Assembly: GCF_021390435.2 (NCBI RefSeq)
Contig: NZ_JAJVCN010000001.1
Coordinates: 1,860,001 to 1,924,000 of the forward strand
Length of the DNA stretch: 64,000 nucleotides
Direction of reading: 5' to 3'
Origin: Kibdelosporangium philippinense
GTDB taxonomy: Bacteria > Actinomycetota > Actinomycetes > Mycobacteriales > Pseudonocardiaceae
Shown here: in pieces, positions 16,808 through 25,891 of the stretch
Numbering within the stretch: the first letter of the stretch is position 1
How the letters are laid out: each line of letters opens with the position of its first letter
Made by a program: the position numbers and the translations under genes
Notes under the pieces: model-generated
What the model was told of the DNA's origin: nothing
The model's database searches: none
What the model saw: the letters and a program-made list of their open reading frames with translations, nothing else

Positions 16808-19477
16808 ATGGATCTGCCGATCGTCGGACGCGCGGACGAGCTCGCCCAGCTGCGAGCCGCGTTGCTGTCCGCGTCATCAGGATCGGGCAGGTTGGTGCTG
16901 GTCAGCGGCGATGCCGGGATCGGCAAGACGCGCATGGCCACGGCGCTGACCGAGATGGCCGCCGAGTACGACGTGCCCGTCGCGCGTGGGTACGCAGTGG
17001 ACGATCCGGGGATGCCGCCGCTCTGGCCGTGGCGCAGGCTCGCTCGTGACGTCCCCTGTTTGGCTGAAGCTCTGGCGGCGGACACGGCGTTGGGCTCTGC
17101 GTCGGCCCGGTTCGCGATGTTCACCGACGCGACCGATGTACTGGCCGGCACCGCCAAGACAGGCATGGTGCTCGTGCTTGAGGACCTGCACTGGGCCGAC
17201 CGGATGTCGTTGCGCCTGCTCAGCCACCTCGCCGGGGAACTGGCCGGGACGAAGTTGCTTGTGCTCTGCACCTTCCGTGACGCCGACGGCACGCCACTGG
17301 CCGAGTACCTGCCGGACCTGATGCGAGCGGGCGTGAGCAAGTCGATCCGGTTGGCCGGGCTGTCCACCCAGGACATCGCGCACTGGCTGCGGATCGAGGC
17401 GATGGACGTGGCCATGGCTTCGCAGCTGGAAGCAAAGACCAACGGCAACCCGCTGTACGTGCGCCTGCTCGTCGACTGTGGACACGACATCAGCGGGCAC
17501 CCGGAGCTGCGCAGGCTCGTGCTCGCCCGGGTGCCCGAAGAGGCAAAGGAGTTGCTCGGCGCGGCCAGCGTGCTGGGGGAGGAGATCGATCTCCCGCTGC
17601 TGACCAAGGTCTGCGGACTGGCCGAGGACCGTGTTGGTGAATTGCTCGATCAGGCGGTACAGGCGGGAATTCTTCGCGCGCTACCGTCCATTTCGTTCGT
17701 TCACGCACTGGTCCGTGACGCGCTCTACGAACAACTGGCGCCGTCCCAACGATTGACGCTACACCAGCGTGCCGCCGAAGCTCTGGAGGAGTCCGGTACG
17801 GCCGGGCAGGTCGCCAACCATTGGCGGCGTGCTGGTGATTTGACGAAGACCGTGCACTGGGCACGCAAGGCCGCCGCGTCCGCTATGGACGATCTGGCGT
17901 ACGAGGAGGCGGTCGAGTTCGCCAAGCTCGCGTTGCAGTTCCCAGATGGACAGTTGACATTGGAGCTGGCCAAGGCCGAGTACATGGCCGGGCAGATCCA
18001 TGCGAGCCTTGTCCACTGTGAACAAGCGGCAAGGCTTGACCCGGCACTACTTGCCGAGGCCGCACTCGTGATCACCGGACTCGGTGACAGCAAGACATTG
18101 ACCACAGTGGACAAAATGTGCGCGGCCGCGTTGCGGGCGCCCCAACCCGACGCCATCCGCGCGCGGCTGTTGGCCAAGCGAGCGCTTGCTGCGGCCGAAA
18201 CAGGTACGGCCGCGGAGAGGTCCCGAGAGCTGTCCGCCGAAGCGCTTGCCGTGGCCGAAGCCAGCGGAGACCCCGATGCGATCCTGGACGGGATCCACTC
18301 ACGACACATGACCTTGTGCGCGCCGCAATTCCTCGCTGAGCGCACGAAACTGGCCGAGCGCGCCGTCGAACTCGCCGAGGTGGCACGGCAACCGCTTGCC
18401 GCGATGTGGGGGCACGTCTGGCTGGTCGACGCGTCGTTCCAGCGTGGCGACCTCGCCGCGGTCGACTACGAACTCGGCCAGATCGAACAGTTCGCCACAA
18501 CCAATCAGCACGCGTTGGCGTGGTGGCACGTGACGAGGTTGCGTGCGACGCGAGCCGCGCTCGTCGGCGACATCGAGCAGGCGATCGAGTACAACGAATC
18601 GGCGCGCCGGATCGCCGAGCGGATCGACACCGAGGCCACAGCAGGCCTGTATTTCGCGTTCCTGAACCAGATCCACCTGCTGCGCGGCTCGATCAGCGAT
18701 GAGGACGCGGCCGCGGTGCTCGCGGTACTCGGATCCGTGCGTGACGTCGTGCTCGCCAGGGTGTTCACGCCGATCACGTACGCACTGGCCGGAGACATGG
18801 CCGCGGCGACGGCGACGTTCGAAGAGTTCCGGCACATGCCCGATACTGTCCAAATCGGACCTCGATGGGCGCCGTTGGTCTACCACATCGGGATCTGCGC
18901 GATCCTGCTCGACGACGTGCCGACCGCCGACAAGGTCTACCGCATCTTCGCGCCGTTCGAACCAGACTTCGGGACCGACGGATCGGGCGCGGCGTTCTGT
19001 GGCGGCTCGACCGCCCGGTGGGTCGGCGATCTCGCGCTCGCGACAGGCCGCGTGACCGAGGCGATCGGGCACTACCGCGATGCTGTTTCGATGAACGCGA
19101 AGATTGGCGCTCGTCCGTTCCTCGCGTTGAGCAAACTGGGGCTGGCCAAGGCATTGCTGCAACGAGGCGAGCATACCGACATACCCGAACTGCGTCGGCT
19201 GGCGGCTGAGGCGGCGGCCGAGTTCCGCCGCCTCGACATGCCCAAACCGCTAGCTGCCGCGGACACGCTGCTTCGCGGAGCGTCCAACGCAAGCCCGCTG
19301 TCCCGCCGTGAAACGGAAGTAGCCGAGCTCGTCGGGCAGGCCCTGTCGAACCGGCAGATCGCCGAACGGCTGGTGCTGTCCGAGCGGACTGTCGAGTCAC
19401 ACGTGCGCAGCATCCTCAACAAACTCGGCTACAGCACCCGTACCGAGATAGCGACCTGGAACCTCAGGGCTCAGTAA
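16808..19477 (+). CDS. Large LuxR-family regulator with AAA ATPase (LAL type)
   Basis: 889 residues from ATG 16808, which begins the typical MDLPIVGRADELAQL. Walker A is GDAGIGKT (about residue 34-41), Walker B is LVLEDLHWAD (about 120). A long TPR-like helical middle (about 350-820) precedes the C-terminal LuxR helix-turn-helix, LSRRETEVAELV to SERTVESHVRSILNKLGY (about 825-880). ATP and ligand binding probably control DNA binding. The divergent YceI operon and the palindrome at 16757-16779 are its likely targets. The stop overlaps the convergent DUF1684 gene by 7 bp. Confidence 0.9.
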   Translation: MDLPIVGRADELAQLRAALLSASSGSGRLVLVSGDAGIGKTRMATALTEMAAEYDVPVARGYAVDDPGMPPLWPWRRLARDVPCLAEALAADTALGSASARFAMFTDATDVLAGTAKTGMVLVLEDLHWADRMSLRLLSHLAGELAGTKLLVLCTFRDADGTPLAEYLPDLMRAGVSKSIRLAGLSTQDIAHWLRIEAMDVAMASQLEAKTNGNPLYVRLLVDCGHDISGHPELRRLVLARVPEEAKELLGAASVLGEEIDLPLLTKVCGLAEDRVGELLDQAVQAGILRALPSISFVHALVRDALYEQLAPSQRLTLHQRAAEALEESGTAGQVANHWRRAGDLTKTVHWARKAAASAMDDLAYEEAVEFAKLALQFPDGQLTLELAKAEYMAGQIHASLVHCEQAARLDPALLAEAALVITGLGDSKTLTTVDKMCAAALRAPQPDAIRARLLAKRALAAAETGTAAERSRELSAEALAVAEASGDPDAILDGIHSRHMTLCAPQFLAERTKLAERAVELAEVARQPLAAMWGHVWLVDASFQRGDLAAVDYELGQIEQFATTNQHALAWWHVTRLRATRAALVGDIEQAIEYNESARRIAERIDTEATAGLYFAFLNQIHLLRGSISDEDAAAVLAVLGSVRDVVLARVFTPITYALAGDMAAATATFEEFRHMPDTVQIGPRWAPLVYHIGICAILLDDVPTADKVYRIFAPFEPDFGTDGSGAAFCGGSTARWVGDLALATGRVTEAIGHYRDAVSMNAKIGARPFLALSKLGLAKALLQRGEHTDIPELRRLAAEAAAEFRRLDMPKPLAAADTLLRGASNASPLSRRETEVAELVGQALSNRQIAERLVLSERTVESHVRSILNKLGYSTRTEIATWNLRAQ

Positions 19478-20262
19478 GGCGTCTTCTCCCCGGCCTCCAC
19501 CGCGAACGGCAGGTTGTTGCCCGCAGGCGGCAACGGGCACGTGGCGAACTCGGTGAACGCGCACGGCAGGTTCAGCGCGCGGGTGAAATCGATCGTGACC
19601 GTGCCGTCTTCGGCGATTTCGGGGATCCGTACTTCCCGGTTGGCCGCGTACGTCGTGACACCGCTTGTGGCGTCGGTGAAGAGAAGCGTGAGTCCCTGGA
19701 TTTTGCCGTTGAACGCGGCCAGGGTGTGCTCTTGGCCGTCGAATTCGAAGCGCACGATTCCTGGCACGGTGTAGACGTGGCTGAGGCCTTCGACAACCGC
19801 GCCGACCGTCGTTGGGCGTGGTTCGTCGAACGGTTCGTACTTGCCTTGCAGTACCCACTCGGGCTTCGGCTCGTAGGCCGGGACGCCGCGGAAGTCCTGC
19901 AGGGCTTTGGCTTTCGGGTCGTGCACGCGGATCAGATAGCCGGAACGCCTCGCCACCTCGATCTCGACGTCGCCCGCGATGACCCGGGTTCCTGGGCCGC
20001 TGTTGATCAGCTCGAACCTGCGGACGCCGGTGATCGGTTCACCGGTGTAGGTGAGGTCCTTGCCTTGCGGGTCGACGTAGGCCGCGTCCTGGTCCTGCCA
20101 CCAGACCCCGGGTACGTCGCCGTAGGTGCGTGGAGTTTCGTCGAGCCAGTCGAGCGAGGTCAACGCCAGCCAGCCGTACGGCTGGGCGAGGTCCTGCTCG
20201 CGGCGGGTGTGCCAGTCCTGCCACTCGGAAACGAAGTTCGACATAGGAGGTGTAACGAGCAC
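19471..20262 (-). CDS. DUF1684 family protein
   Basis: 263 residues if the GTG at 20262 is used, 257 from ATG 20244 (MSNFVSEWQDWH); family members usually start near the latter. Signature segments: REQDLAQPYGWLALTSLDWL at the N-terminus, RDLxxY-like PYEPFDEPR, and the C-terminal CAFTEFATCPLPPAGNNLPF, in which the Cys-rich PCAFT...CPLPP loop is typical. Function unknown. No signal peptide. The adjacent upstream region carries the mirrored 22-bp repeats. Confidence 0.8.
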   Translation of the reverse strand: MLVTPPMSNFVSEWQDWHTRREQDLAQPYGWLALTSLDWLDETPRTYGDVPGVWWQDQDAAYVDPQGKDLTYTGEPITGVRRFELINSGPGTRVIAGDVEIEVARRSGYLIRVHDPKAKALQDFRGVPAYEPKPEWVLQGKYEPFDEPRPTTVGAVVEGLSHVYTVPGIVRFEFDGQEHTLAAFNGKIQGLTLLFTDATSGVTTYAANREVRIPEIAEDGTVTIDFTRALNLPCAFTEFATCPLPPAGNNLPFAVEAGEKTPY

Positions 20263-20325
20263 CTGCGCCCGCTATTCCGCGTCCCGCATGACGAGATCGC
20301 GGCATGCCCACCGCTGCTCCACGCC

Positions 20326-20554
20326 GTGTCCTCCATTCCGACATGCCGTGTCCACCGTTGCTGAAGGCCGTGTCCACCGTTGCTGAAGAGTGTGTCCACC
20401 GTTGCGACACGGCCTGTCGTCTGTTCTGTGCCTTGATCGCTCCATCGCTACCCGGCCGGGCATTTCATAGCGCTGGAATGGTCATTTCGGTGTGCTGGAA
20501 CGGTGGACACGGTGTGCTGGAACGGTGGACACGGGGTGTCGGAACGGTGGACAC
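20326..20554. repeat. Two mirrored 22-bp tandem arrays
   Basis: Left array: GTGTCCACCGTT cores at 20348, 20370 and 20392, with a degenerate unit at 20326. Right array: the reverse complement AACGGTGGACAC at 20499, 20521 and 20543, with a degenerate unit at 20477. Spacing is exactly 22 bp throughout, and the two arrays are symmetrical about roughly 20440. The block fills the intergenic region between the divergent DUF1684 and spo0M genes (20263-20658). The short frames it creates on both strands look like by-products of the repeat. Confidence 0.85.
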
Positions 20555-20658
20555 GCGGGGCGTCAGCCGGGCGGGCGATTTGTCCGGAACTTCTGAGCCC
20601 TAGAGTTGCGTTGGCATTATGTCCGCCCCTGCCGTTCAGTGAAGGAGAAGACCTCCGG

Positions 20659-21594
20659 ATGGTGTTCAAGAAGATGCTGCAGAAGCTCGGAGTCGGCGGG
20701 CCGTCCGTCGACACCGTGCTGGCCGACCCCAGGGTCACCCCTGGCGGGACGCTCACCGGCGAGGTGCGGATCGTCGGCGGTGAGGGCGAGGCCGAGATCG
20801 AGCACATCGCGTTGTCGCTGGTCACCAGGGTCGAGCGTGGGGACCAGGGCCAGCACATGGTGGAATTCCACCGTGTCGTCGTCGCCGGCCCGACGAAGCT
20901 GGCGGCCAAGCAGGACCGCACCATCCCCTTCAGCATCCCTGTTCCGTGGGAGACGCCGATCACCGAGGTCGGCGGCCAGCGCCTGCCCCGGATGGAACTC
21001 GGACTGCGTACCGAGCTGTCGATCGCGAAGGCCGTGGACAAAGGCGACCTCGACCCGGTCTACGTGGTTCCGCTCGAATCACAGGACGCCGTGCTCGAAG
21101 CCTTCGGGCAGTTGGGTTTCCACTTCAAGTCGGCCGACCTCGAAGCAGGCCGGATCTACGGAATCCGGCAGGAACTGCCGTTCTTCCAAGAGATCGAGTT
21201 CTACCCGCCGCAGCAGTTCGCCGGTCGGATCAACGAAGTCGAACTGACCTTGGTTGCCTCGCATGAGGGCCTGGTGGTTGTCCTCGAGGCCGACAAGCGT
21301 GGTGGCTTCGGTGGCGGTGGCCAAGACGTGATCGGCCGCTGGGAAGCCTCGCACCGTGAAGCGGCCGAGCTGGACTGGGCGCGGATGTTCCACGAGTGGA
21401 TGGACAAAGTTGCCAGCAGGCGCGCCAGCATGTTCGGCGGCCACGGCGGTCATTACGGCGGCCACGGTGGTCACCGCGGTGGTGGCATGGGCGGCATGAT
21501 CGCCGGTGCCGCGGCCGGTGTCGTCGGCGGCATGATGATCGGCGAAATGATGGACGGCTTCGGCGAGGACGAAGGCGGCGGCGAAGAAGGCTGA
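20659..21594 (+). CDS. spo0M: Spo0M-like sporulation-control protein
   Basis: 311 residues from ATG 20659, preceded by GAAGGAG. The arrestin-like Spo0M fold is evident: MVFKKMLQKLGVGGPSVDTV start, PGGTLTGEVRIVGGEGEAEI, and IPFSIPVPWETPITEV. In Bacillus the family modulates Spo0A-dependent sporulation; in actinomycetes its role is less clear. The C-terminus (about 255-311) is an unusual Gly/His/Met-rich tail (GGHGGHYGGHGGHRGGG) that could bind metal, then a hydrophobic GGMMIGEMM stretch and acidic end. Start is taken after the repeat array; upstream frame is not coding. Confidence 0.85.
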   Translation: MVFKKMLQKLGVGGPSVDTVLADPRVTPGGTLTGEVRIVGGEGEAEIEHIALSLVTRVERGDQGQHMVEFHRVVVAGPTKLAAKQDRTIPFSIPVPWETPITEVGGQRLPRMELGLRTELSIAKAVDKGDLDPVYVVPLESQDAVLEAFGQLGFHFKSADLEAGRIYGIRQELPFFQEIEFYPPQQFAGRINEVELTLVASHEGLVVVLEADKRGGFGGGGQDVIGRWEASHREAAELDWARMFHEWMDKVASRRASMFGGHGGHYGGHGGHRGGGMGGMIAGAAAGVVGGMMIGEMMDGFGEDEGGGEEG

Positions 21595-21604
21595 CACGGA
21601 ATTC

Positions 21605-21629
21605 GCCCGGGTACGCCAAGTACCCGGGC
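21605..21629 (+). terminator. Hairpin after spo0M
   Basis: GCCCGGGTAC and GTACCCGGGC form a perfect 10-bp stem with a 5-nt loop 8 bp past the spo0M stop. There is no clear T-run, as is common in actinomycetes. Confidence 0.6.
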
Positions 21630-21699
21630 CGTTCCCCTGAACGGAGACCTCGCCGTTATGAGCGAAGGCCGCGGTCCCCGCGCAATGCCCGGCCCATGA

Positions 21700-22257
21700 T
21701 CAGGAGACCTTGCGCGCCACCTGCAACCGGTCGCTACCTCCTACTGGCCGCAAGTCTTCGATCGGCCATCCCAGTACTACCGTCGTGCCGCTCGCGGTCG
21801 ACGTCACGTCGAATTCGTCCGCGAGGGCGGCCATCAGCAGCAATCCCCGCCCCCGGGTGCTCGGTTCGGTTCGCGGCGTGCGCCATGTGCCGCTGTCGGA
21901 CACGACCGCCCACGCGCAATGCCGTGACCGGTCACAACCGGCGAACAGGGCCACCGGGCCAGCACGGTTCAAGTACGCGTGCTCGATCGCGTTGGTGGTT
22001 GCCTCATCCAGTGCGAGGACGATGTCCTGCGTCAGGGCGACGTCCAAGTCCAGCTTGCTCGCCCATCGGTTGATCTCCTGCCTGGCGGATCCGAGTTTGC
22101 TTGGATCGGCGGAAAAGCGCAGGTAGACGTGTGGTTGCGTGACATCGGCGTCCGCCAGGACCCTGGCCGCCACCTTGGGCAGCGTCGAACCCCAGTCCTG
22201 TAATGAGAGCGCAGCCTTCTTTCGCATCGTTGCCAACACCTTCGACTCCGCTGACAA
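21700..22257 (-). CDS. RsbW-like ATP-binding anti-sigma regulatory factor
   Basis: 185 residues from 22257; ATG 22227 (MRKKAALS) is an alternative. A GHKL/HATPase_c_2 domain occupies residues about 45-170: ALDEATTNAIEHAY is the N-box, VVSDSGTW the G1-like box and TRGRGLLLMAALADEF the G2 region. Such serine kinases bind and inhibit alternative sigma factors until a STAS antagonist is dephosphorylated. A STAS antagonist is encoded at 47913-48314, but nothing ties the two together apart from family. It is divergent from a small orphan gene at 22443. Confidence 0.8.
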   Translation of the reverse strand: MSAESKVLATMRKKAALSLQDWGSTLPKVAARVLADADVTQPHVYLRFSADPSKLGSARQEINRWASKLDLDVALTQDIVLALDEATTNAIEHAYLNRAGPVALFAGCDRSRHCAWAVVSDSGTWRTPRTEPSTRGRGLLLMAALADEFDVTSTASGTTVVLGWPIEDLRPVGGSDRLQVARKVS

Positions 22258-22368
22258 GTCCGCCCATGGCTTACCCGTTCCGTCGTAGATCTATTCCTCC
22301 GTTTAGCGGCACCGGGTTTTTACGCAGCGTGAGCACGGCTGGTTGCGCCCCTCGATCAGGGGATCATC

Positions 22369-22394
22369 GTTTGGGGCGGGCTTCCTGCGGGAAA
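22369..22394 (+). promoter_or_regulatory. Possible SigB/SigF-type promoter
   Basis: GTTT, 16 bp, GGGAAA resembles stress-sigma promoters (GTTT-N14-17-GGGNAN) and ends 48 bp before the TTG start of the next gene. It stands next to an RsbW-like gene, but the match is short and may be chance. Confidence 0.3.
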
Positions 22395-22442
22395 ATTGAT
22401 CTCGGCGGACAACGGGGTCCGCCACCCACAAGGGGAGTGGCC

Positions 22443-22751
22443 TTGACCATCACTCATCGGGGGAACCTGCCCGCCGTCGCGCTCACGCCCGGCCTGCGGC
22501 TGCGTACCGAAATCGGCGTCGCGCTGCACGACCTTGAGCAAGAAGCGGATGTCCGAACGGTCCTTGACAACCTTCGCGGCGCGCTGGCCTACACCGCCGC
22601 GATCGGCGAGACGGCCATGATCGCGAGAGCCGCGGAGAACGTCAGACAAGCCATCGCCAGGCTGGACGCGGGGCTCGTCACGTCCGCGTCCTCGTCATTG
22701 ACCGAGGCGCTGTCGACATTGAGCCCGAAAGCAATGGCGCCGGTTCACTGA
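22443..22751 (+). CDS. Small hypothetical protein, helical
   Basis: 102 residues; TTG start with AGGGGAG ribosome site about 8 bp upstream. The sequence is predicted largely alpha-helical (LRTEIGVALHDLEQEADV, TVLDNLRGALAYTAAIGE) and ends in a Ser/Ala-rich tail. No domain recognised. The frame extends upstream to 22203 only through the opposite gene's promoter. Confidence 0.5.
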   Translation: MTITHRGNLPAVALTPGLRLRTEIGVALHDLEQEADVRTVLDNLRGALAYTAAIGETAMIARAAENVRQAIARLDAGLVTSASSSLTEALSTLSPKAMAPVH

Positions 22752-22753
22752 AA

Positions 22754-22850
22754 ACGACCCCTGCATGCAGGGTGCAGGGGGTCGTCAGGTCTGTCTGGTG
22801 GAGACCGTGGGTGCCGGGCCAGTCGGGGTGGTCCGGCACCCACGGGGTCT
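22754..22850. terminator. Double hairpin between convergent genes
   Basis: First stem: 22754-22765 with 22773-22785 (one bulged G). Second stem: AGACCGTGGGTGCCGG (22802-22817) with 22833-22850, which overlaps the stop codon of the opposite hydrolase gene. Likely bidirectional termination. Confidence 0.7.
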
Positions 22851-24232
22851 TACGGGGCGATACCGATGTTCGGGTAGAACCTTTTCCAGATCTTGGCCTG
22901 GAACTCGGTCAGCGCCGGCCAGCCGAACGCGCCGATCCGTGGGGGCACGCGGGATTCGTAGCTGTTGGGCGTGAATCCGGGCTCGAAGAAGCAGCCCTTG
23001 TGGTACTTCGCGTCAAACGTCGGGCACGATGCCGCGACCGAGGCGGGCGTGGGCTTCTTACCCGTGTGCACCCAGGTCGACAGGGCCGAAATGGCCGAGG
23101 CGTACCCAGAGTCACTCAACGAGCTGTGCTCGCTCTCCTGAGTGAAAGTCTGCACGAGGTAGCGCGCGTTGCCCGCATTGGTCACCGTCGCCTTGTATGC
23201 GGCCTCATGCTCGATGAACGCGGTCGGGTCGTTGATCGCGTGCATCGTCAGCACCGGCACCTTGATGTTGCCGGTGAGGTCACTGTCGTACGAGAGGTCA
23301 CGAACGGCTGACGGGTCGGCAAGGAAGCGTTGCACGCCAAGGTTCAGCGCCACATCGTCGTGCGAGCCGGTGTACCAGACGCCCAGGTTGGTGAACGGGT
23401 TACGGCCACCGAGCCGGTTGGACACGATGTCGCGGAAGGTGAACGTGGAGAAGTTCAGGTGCGACGTCAGCGTGCGCTCCGGGATCTTCGTCACGCTGAG
23501 GATGTCCTTGAGGTTCTGCGCCTGCTGCGCCGTGCGCTCTTCCGGCTTGGACTCGATACCGGTGCATTCCTGCAGCCGCGACCGCAGGCCGGTGCCGGTC
23601 ATGGTCGAGTCCTTGCGCAGACCCATCCACAGTGGATACTGCGGCTCGGTCGGCCTTGGGTGGTTCTGGCAGTAGTACTGGTAGATCACACGCAGGTCCA
23701 CGCGGTAGTTGTAGCCGCGGGTCGCGCCTGCCATCACGCCGTTGGTCAGCAGGACACCGTCGTATTTGTACTGTTCGGCGGCCTTCGCGGCGATGTTGCC
23801 GCCCCAGGACTGGCCGTGCAGCAAGGTGGTCTTCGGCTTGCCGAAGGTCTTGGTGAACAGCGTGCGGAGGTTCTCAGTGTCCAGAATGGCCATTTGGGTG
23901 CCGTAACCGCCGCGGCGGTACGCGGAACCTGCCCACGCGTAGCCCTCGTTCGCCATCACGGCCCAGCGCTTCAGGTCGTCGAAGCTGCGCTCCTGCGTTG
24001 GCGCGCCGAGGTCGGGCCCGCCGTGGGTGTGCAGCACCAGGGTGCCGTTCCAGTTACGGGGGACGGCGATCATGTAGAACGCGCCGTTGCTGTCTTTGCC
24101 GCCGTAGCACGTGGTTTCCACGGACACGGTGTCCGGGCACGCTGCCGTCGGCAACTGGTCCGCAGCAGCCGCTGCAGCAGGAATCGCTGTCAGTCCGACC
24201 GCTAAGGCGGCGATAAGTGAAACCGTCTTCAT
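22850..24232 (-). CDS. Secreted alpha/beta hydrolase
   Basis: 460 residues from ATG 24232, with a Sec signal peptide (MKTVSLIAALAVGLTAIPAA, cleavage near AAAAAADQ). Alpha/beta hydrolase fold: oxyanion-region HTHGGPDLGAP, nucleophile elbow GQSWGG (about residue 150), acid candidate in MHAINDPTAFI and histidine candidate in QESEHSSLSDSG. It resembles extracellular peptidase/esterase-like proteins with a lid inserted between elbow and acid, but the substrate is unclear. Four Cys in the mature chain suggest disulfides. Confidence 0.75.
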   Translation of the reverse strand: MKTVSLIAALAVGLTAIPAAAAAADQLPTAACPDTVSVETTCYGGKDSNGAFYMIAVPRNWNGTLVLHTHGGPDLGAPTQERSFDDLKRWAVMANEGYAWAGSAYRRGGYGTQMAILDTENLRTLFTKTFGKPKTTLLHGQSWGGNIAAKAAEQYKYDGVLLTNGVMAGATRGYNYRVDLRVIYQYYCQNHPRPTEPQYPLWMGLRKDSTMTGTGLRSRLQECTGIESKPEERTAQQAQNLKDILSVTKIPERTLTSHLNFSTFTFRDIVSNRLGGRNPFTNLGVWYTGSHDDVALNLGVQRFLADPSAVRDLSYDSDLTGNIKVPVLTMHAINDPTAFIEHEAAYKATVTNAGNARYLVQTFTQESEHSSLSDSGYASAISALSTWVHTGKKPTPASVAASCPTFDAKYHKGCFFEPGFTPNSYESRVPPRIGAFGWPALTEFQAKIWKRFYPNIGIAP

Positions 24233-24329
24233 GAGTCCTCCGCGAACTGCGCCCCGTCGCGCTGGGCGTGACCGTAGCCACATTGGCCGCGACTCGCAGA
24301 GGTTACGTTCATTGAGTTCATGCCGCGAA

Positions 24330-25277
24330 TTAATCGTCGACGTTGAAGGAAACGTCCCTTGCGGTGTCCACGAAGGAACGGATTGCCGCATTACGGGCCG
24401 AAGTGCGCCAAATCGGCACAACGACCATCGGCGGCATGTCGTGGATCGGCACGACGGAAAGCCCAGGGAACGCCAGCCGATCGAGTGCGGTACTGACCGT
24501 GACGTGCAGACCGTGGCCGCGGGCGACCGATGTCAAAGCGTCCTCGACCGTCAGCACGGTCCGGCCAGCCATCTGCGGGATGTCCTGGCTCAGCCGATGG
24601 AGGGACACGCCGGATGGCGTGACGTCCGGTATCCAGGAGTCCAGCAACTCCGTTGGCCACGAATTGCTCGGGCTCAGCAGCGGATAGCCGACAAGCCGCT
24701 CGATGCTGATCGATTTGAATTCAGTGAGCGGATGGCCCGACGGGACGATCACGCCACGGCGCACCTGATGCAGCACCGGACCGACCGTCCGGCCGGGCGC
24801 CTCGATGGCCTTTCCGTCACCGCCAGGGCTCCACACCAGCTTGATGTCGGTGTCCTGTGCCGCGAACGGGCCAGCCGACCCGATATCGAAGTTGACCATC
24901 GCGCGGAGTTTGACCGTGAATCCGGGATGGCGGTGTTCGAAAGCGGTCACGATCCTGGTGACGGCTTTCGCGCCGATCGAAGGCATGTAGCCGACGGACA
25001 GTTCGACTTGGACGTCGTGCGCGGCGACCTGACAGTCGGTCAATGCCGAGATCAGCGAATCGAAACCGTGTCTCGCGCCATCGTGGAATTTCTCGCCGAG
25101 CGCGGTCAGCCTTACGGTACGGCTGGTTCTCTCGAACAGCGCGCCGCCGATCTCGCGTTCGAGCGCCCGGATCAGTTGACTCACCCGGCCCTGCGTGACG
25201 TGCAGGCGATCCGCGGCCCGGCCGAAATGCAGCTCATCGGCAAGGACCAGGAAGGTCTCCACTTCCCGTAGTTCCAC
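24330..25277 (-). CDS. LysR-family transcriptional regulator
   Basis: 315 residues. N-terminal winged helix: MELREVETFLVLADELHFGR, AADRLHVTQGRVSQLIRALE, IGGALFERTSRTVRLT (residues 1-62). A type-2 periplasmic-binding effector domain follows (about 90-300). Family members activate or repress neighbours with a small-molecule co-inducer; the upstream secreted hydrolase gene lies on the same strand about 100 bp downstream and is a possible target. A TTG/ATG choice at the start is not needed: MELREV is the standard beginning. Confidence 0.9.
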   Translation of the reverse strand: MELREVETFLVLADELHFGRAADRLHVTQGRVSQLIRALEREIGGALFERTSRTVRLTALGEKFHDGARHGFDSLISALTDCQVAAHDVQVELSVGYMPSIGAKAVTRIVTAFEHRHPGFTVKLRAMVNFDIGSAGPFAAQDTDIKLVWSPGGDGKAIEAPGRTVGPVLHQVRRGVIVPSGHPLTEFKSISIERLVGYPLLSPSNSWPTELLDSWIPDVTPSGVSLHRLSQDIPQMAGRTVLTVEDALTSVARGHGLHVTVSTALDRLAFPGLSVVPIHDMPPMVVVPIWRTSARNAAIRSFVDTARDVSFNVDD

Positions 25278-25422
25278 TGCGGCCCCTCGCGCTCGACCTG
25301 GTCGATGACGACGCTCATGGTCAGGTTAGCGGCAACTGCGCGTGCATCCGATCGCAGCTTCGGTTACCGGGCACGCCCCAAGGAGATTGGCATCGTCCAA
25401 CAAAAGTTGTGACAGTTCGGCA

Positions 25423-25891
25423 ATGTGGCATGCGGCGCGTCGAGCCGAGCAGGAAACAGAGGTTGATCAGGACAACCCAGGTGTCGTCCCGAGTTGGCTC
25501 GCCGCGGGAAAGCAGGCGGTCGGCTGGCTGATCGACACTGTCGTTCAAGGGGTTTTCGACCAGGAGATCCGCGCCTCAGTCGGCCGCGCGGGCGTGTTCG
25601 TGTCGCTGGCAGGGAGACCACCAGCAGTACGCGTTGGCCGCGAAGTCGCCGAAGTGGGCGAAAACGTTGAAGAACGGCGCGATCATCGGGCCGTACGACA
25701 TGATGAACCCTGGTCATCGGCTGCTGGGGTTCGCGGATGGTGCCAGTGGGCGGGCTGTTCAGGCCGCCGCGGAGATCGTCACGGCGACGAGGGACGAGAT
25801 CGAGGAGGATGACGCGTTCGCCCGGCACGTGCTGTATCCGGTGCGGGAGAAGAAGAACATGTACGACGACATCGGGACAGCGGGTGCCTAG
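25423..25891 (+). pseudogene. Broken relative of the C39-like peptidase gene
   Basis: From ATG 25423 one frame reads MWHAARRAEQE, then PSWLAAGKQAVGWLIDTVVQ and GVFDQEIRASVG. This matches the N-terminus of the neighbouring opposite-strand protein (MRQAERLSSSE, FFAAGNQAISRLMGAVGTVV, GVLGQEISGSVG). Within about 30 codons sense is lost and a second frame takes over (from about 25590: WQGDHQQYALAAKSPKWAKT, to DDIGTAGA at 25891). The C-terminal part does not resemble the peptidase and is unrecognised. Interpreted as an N-terminal relative fused by deletion and frameshift to another C-terminus. Confidence 0.55.

Noticed and set aside
20326..20554. CRISPR array
   Set aside because: Units are 22 bp with near-identical whole periods; there are no variable spacers, and no cas gene is near.
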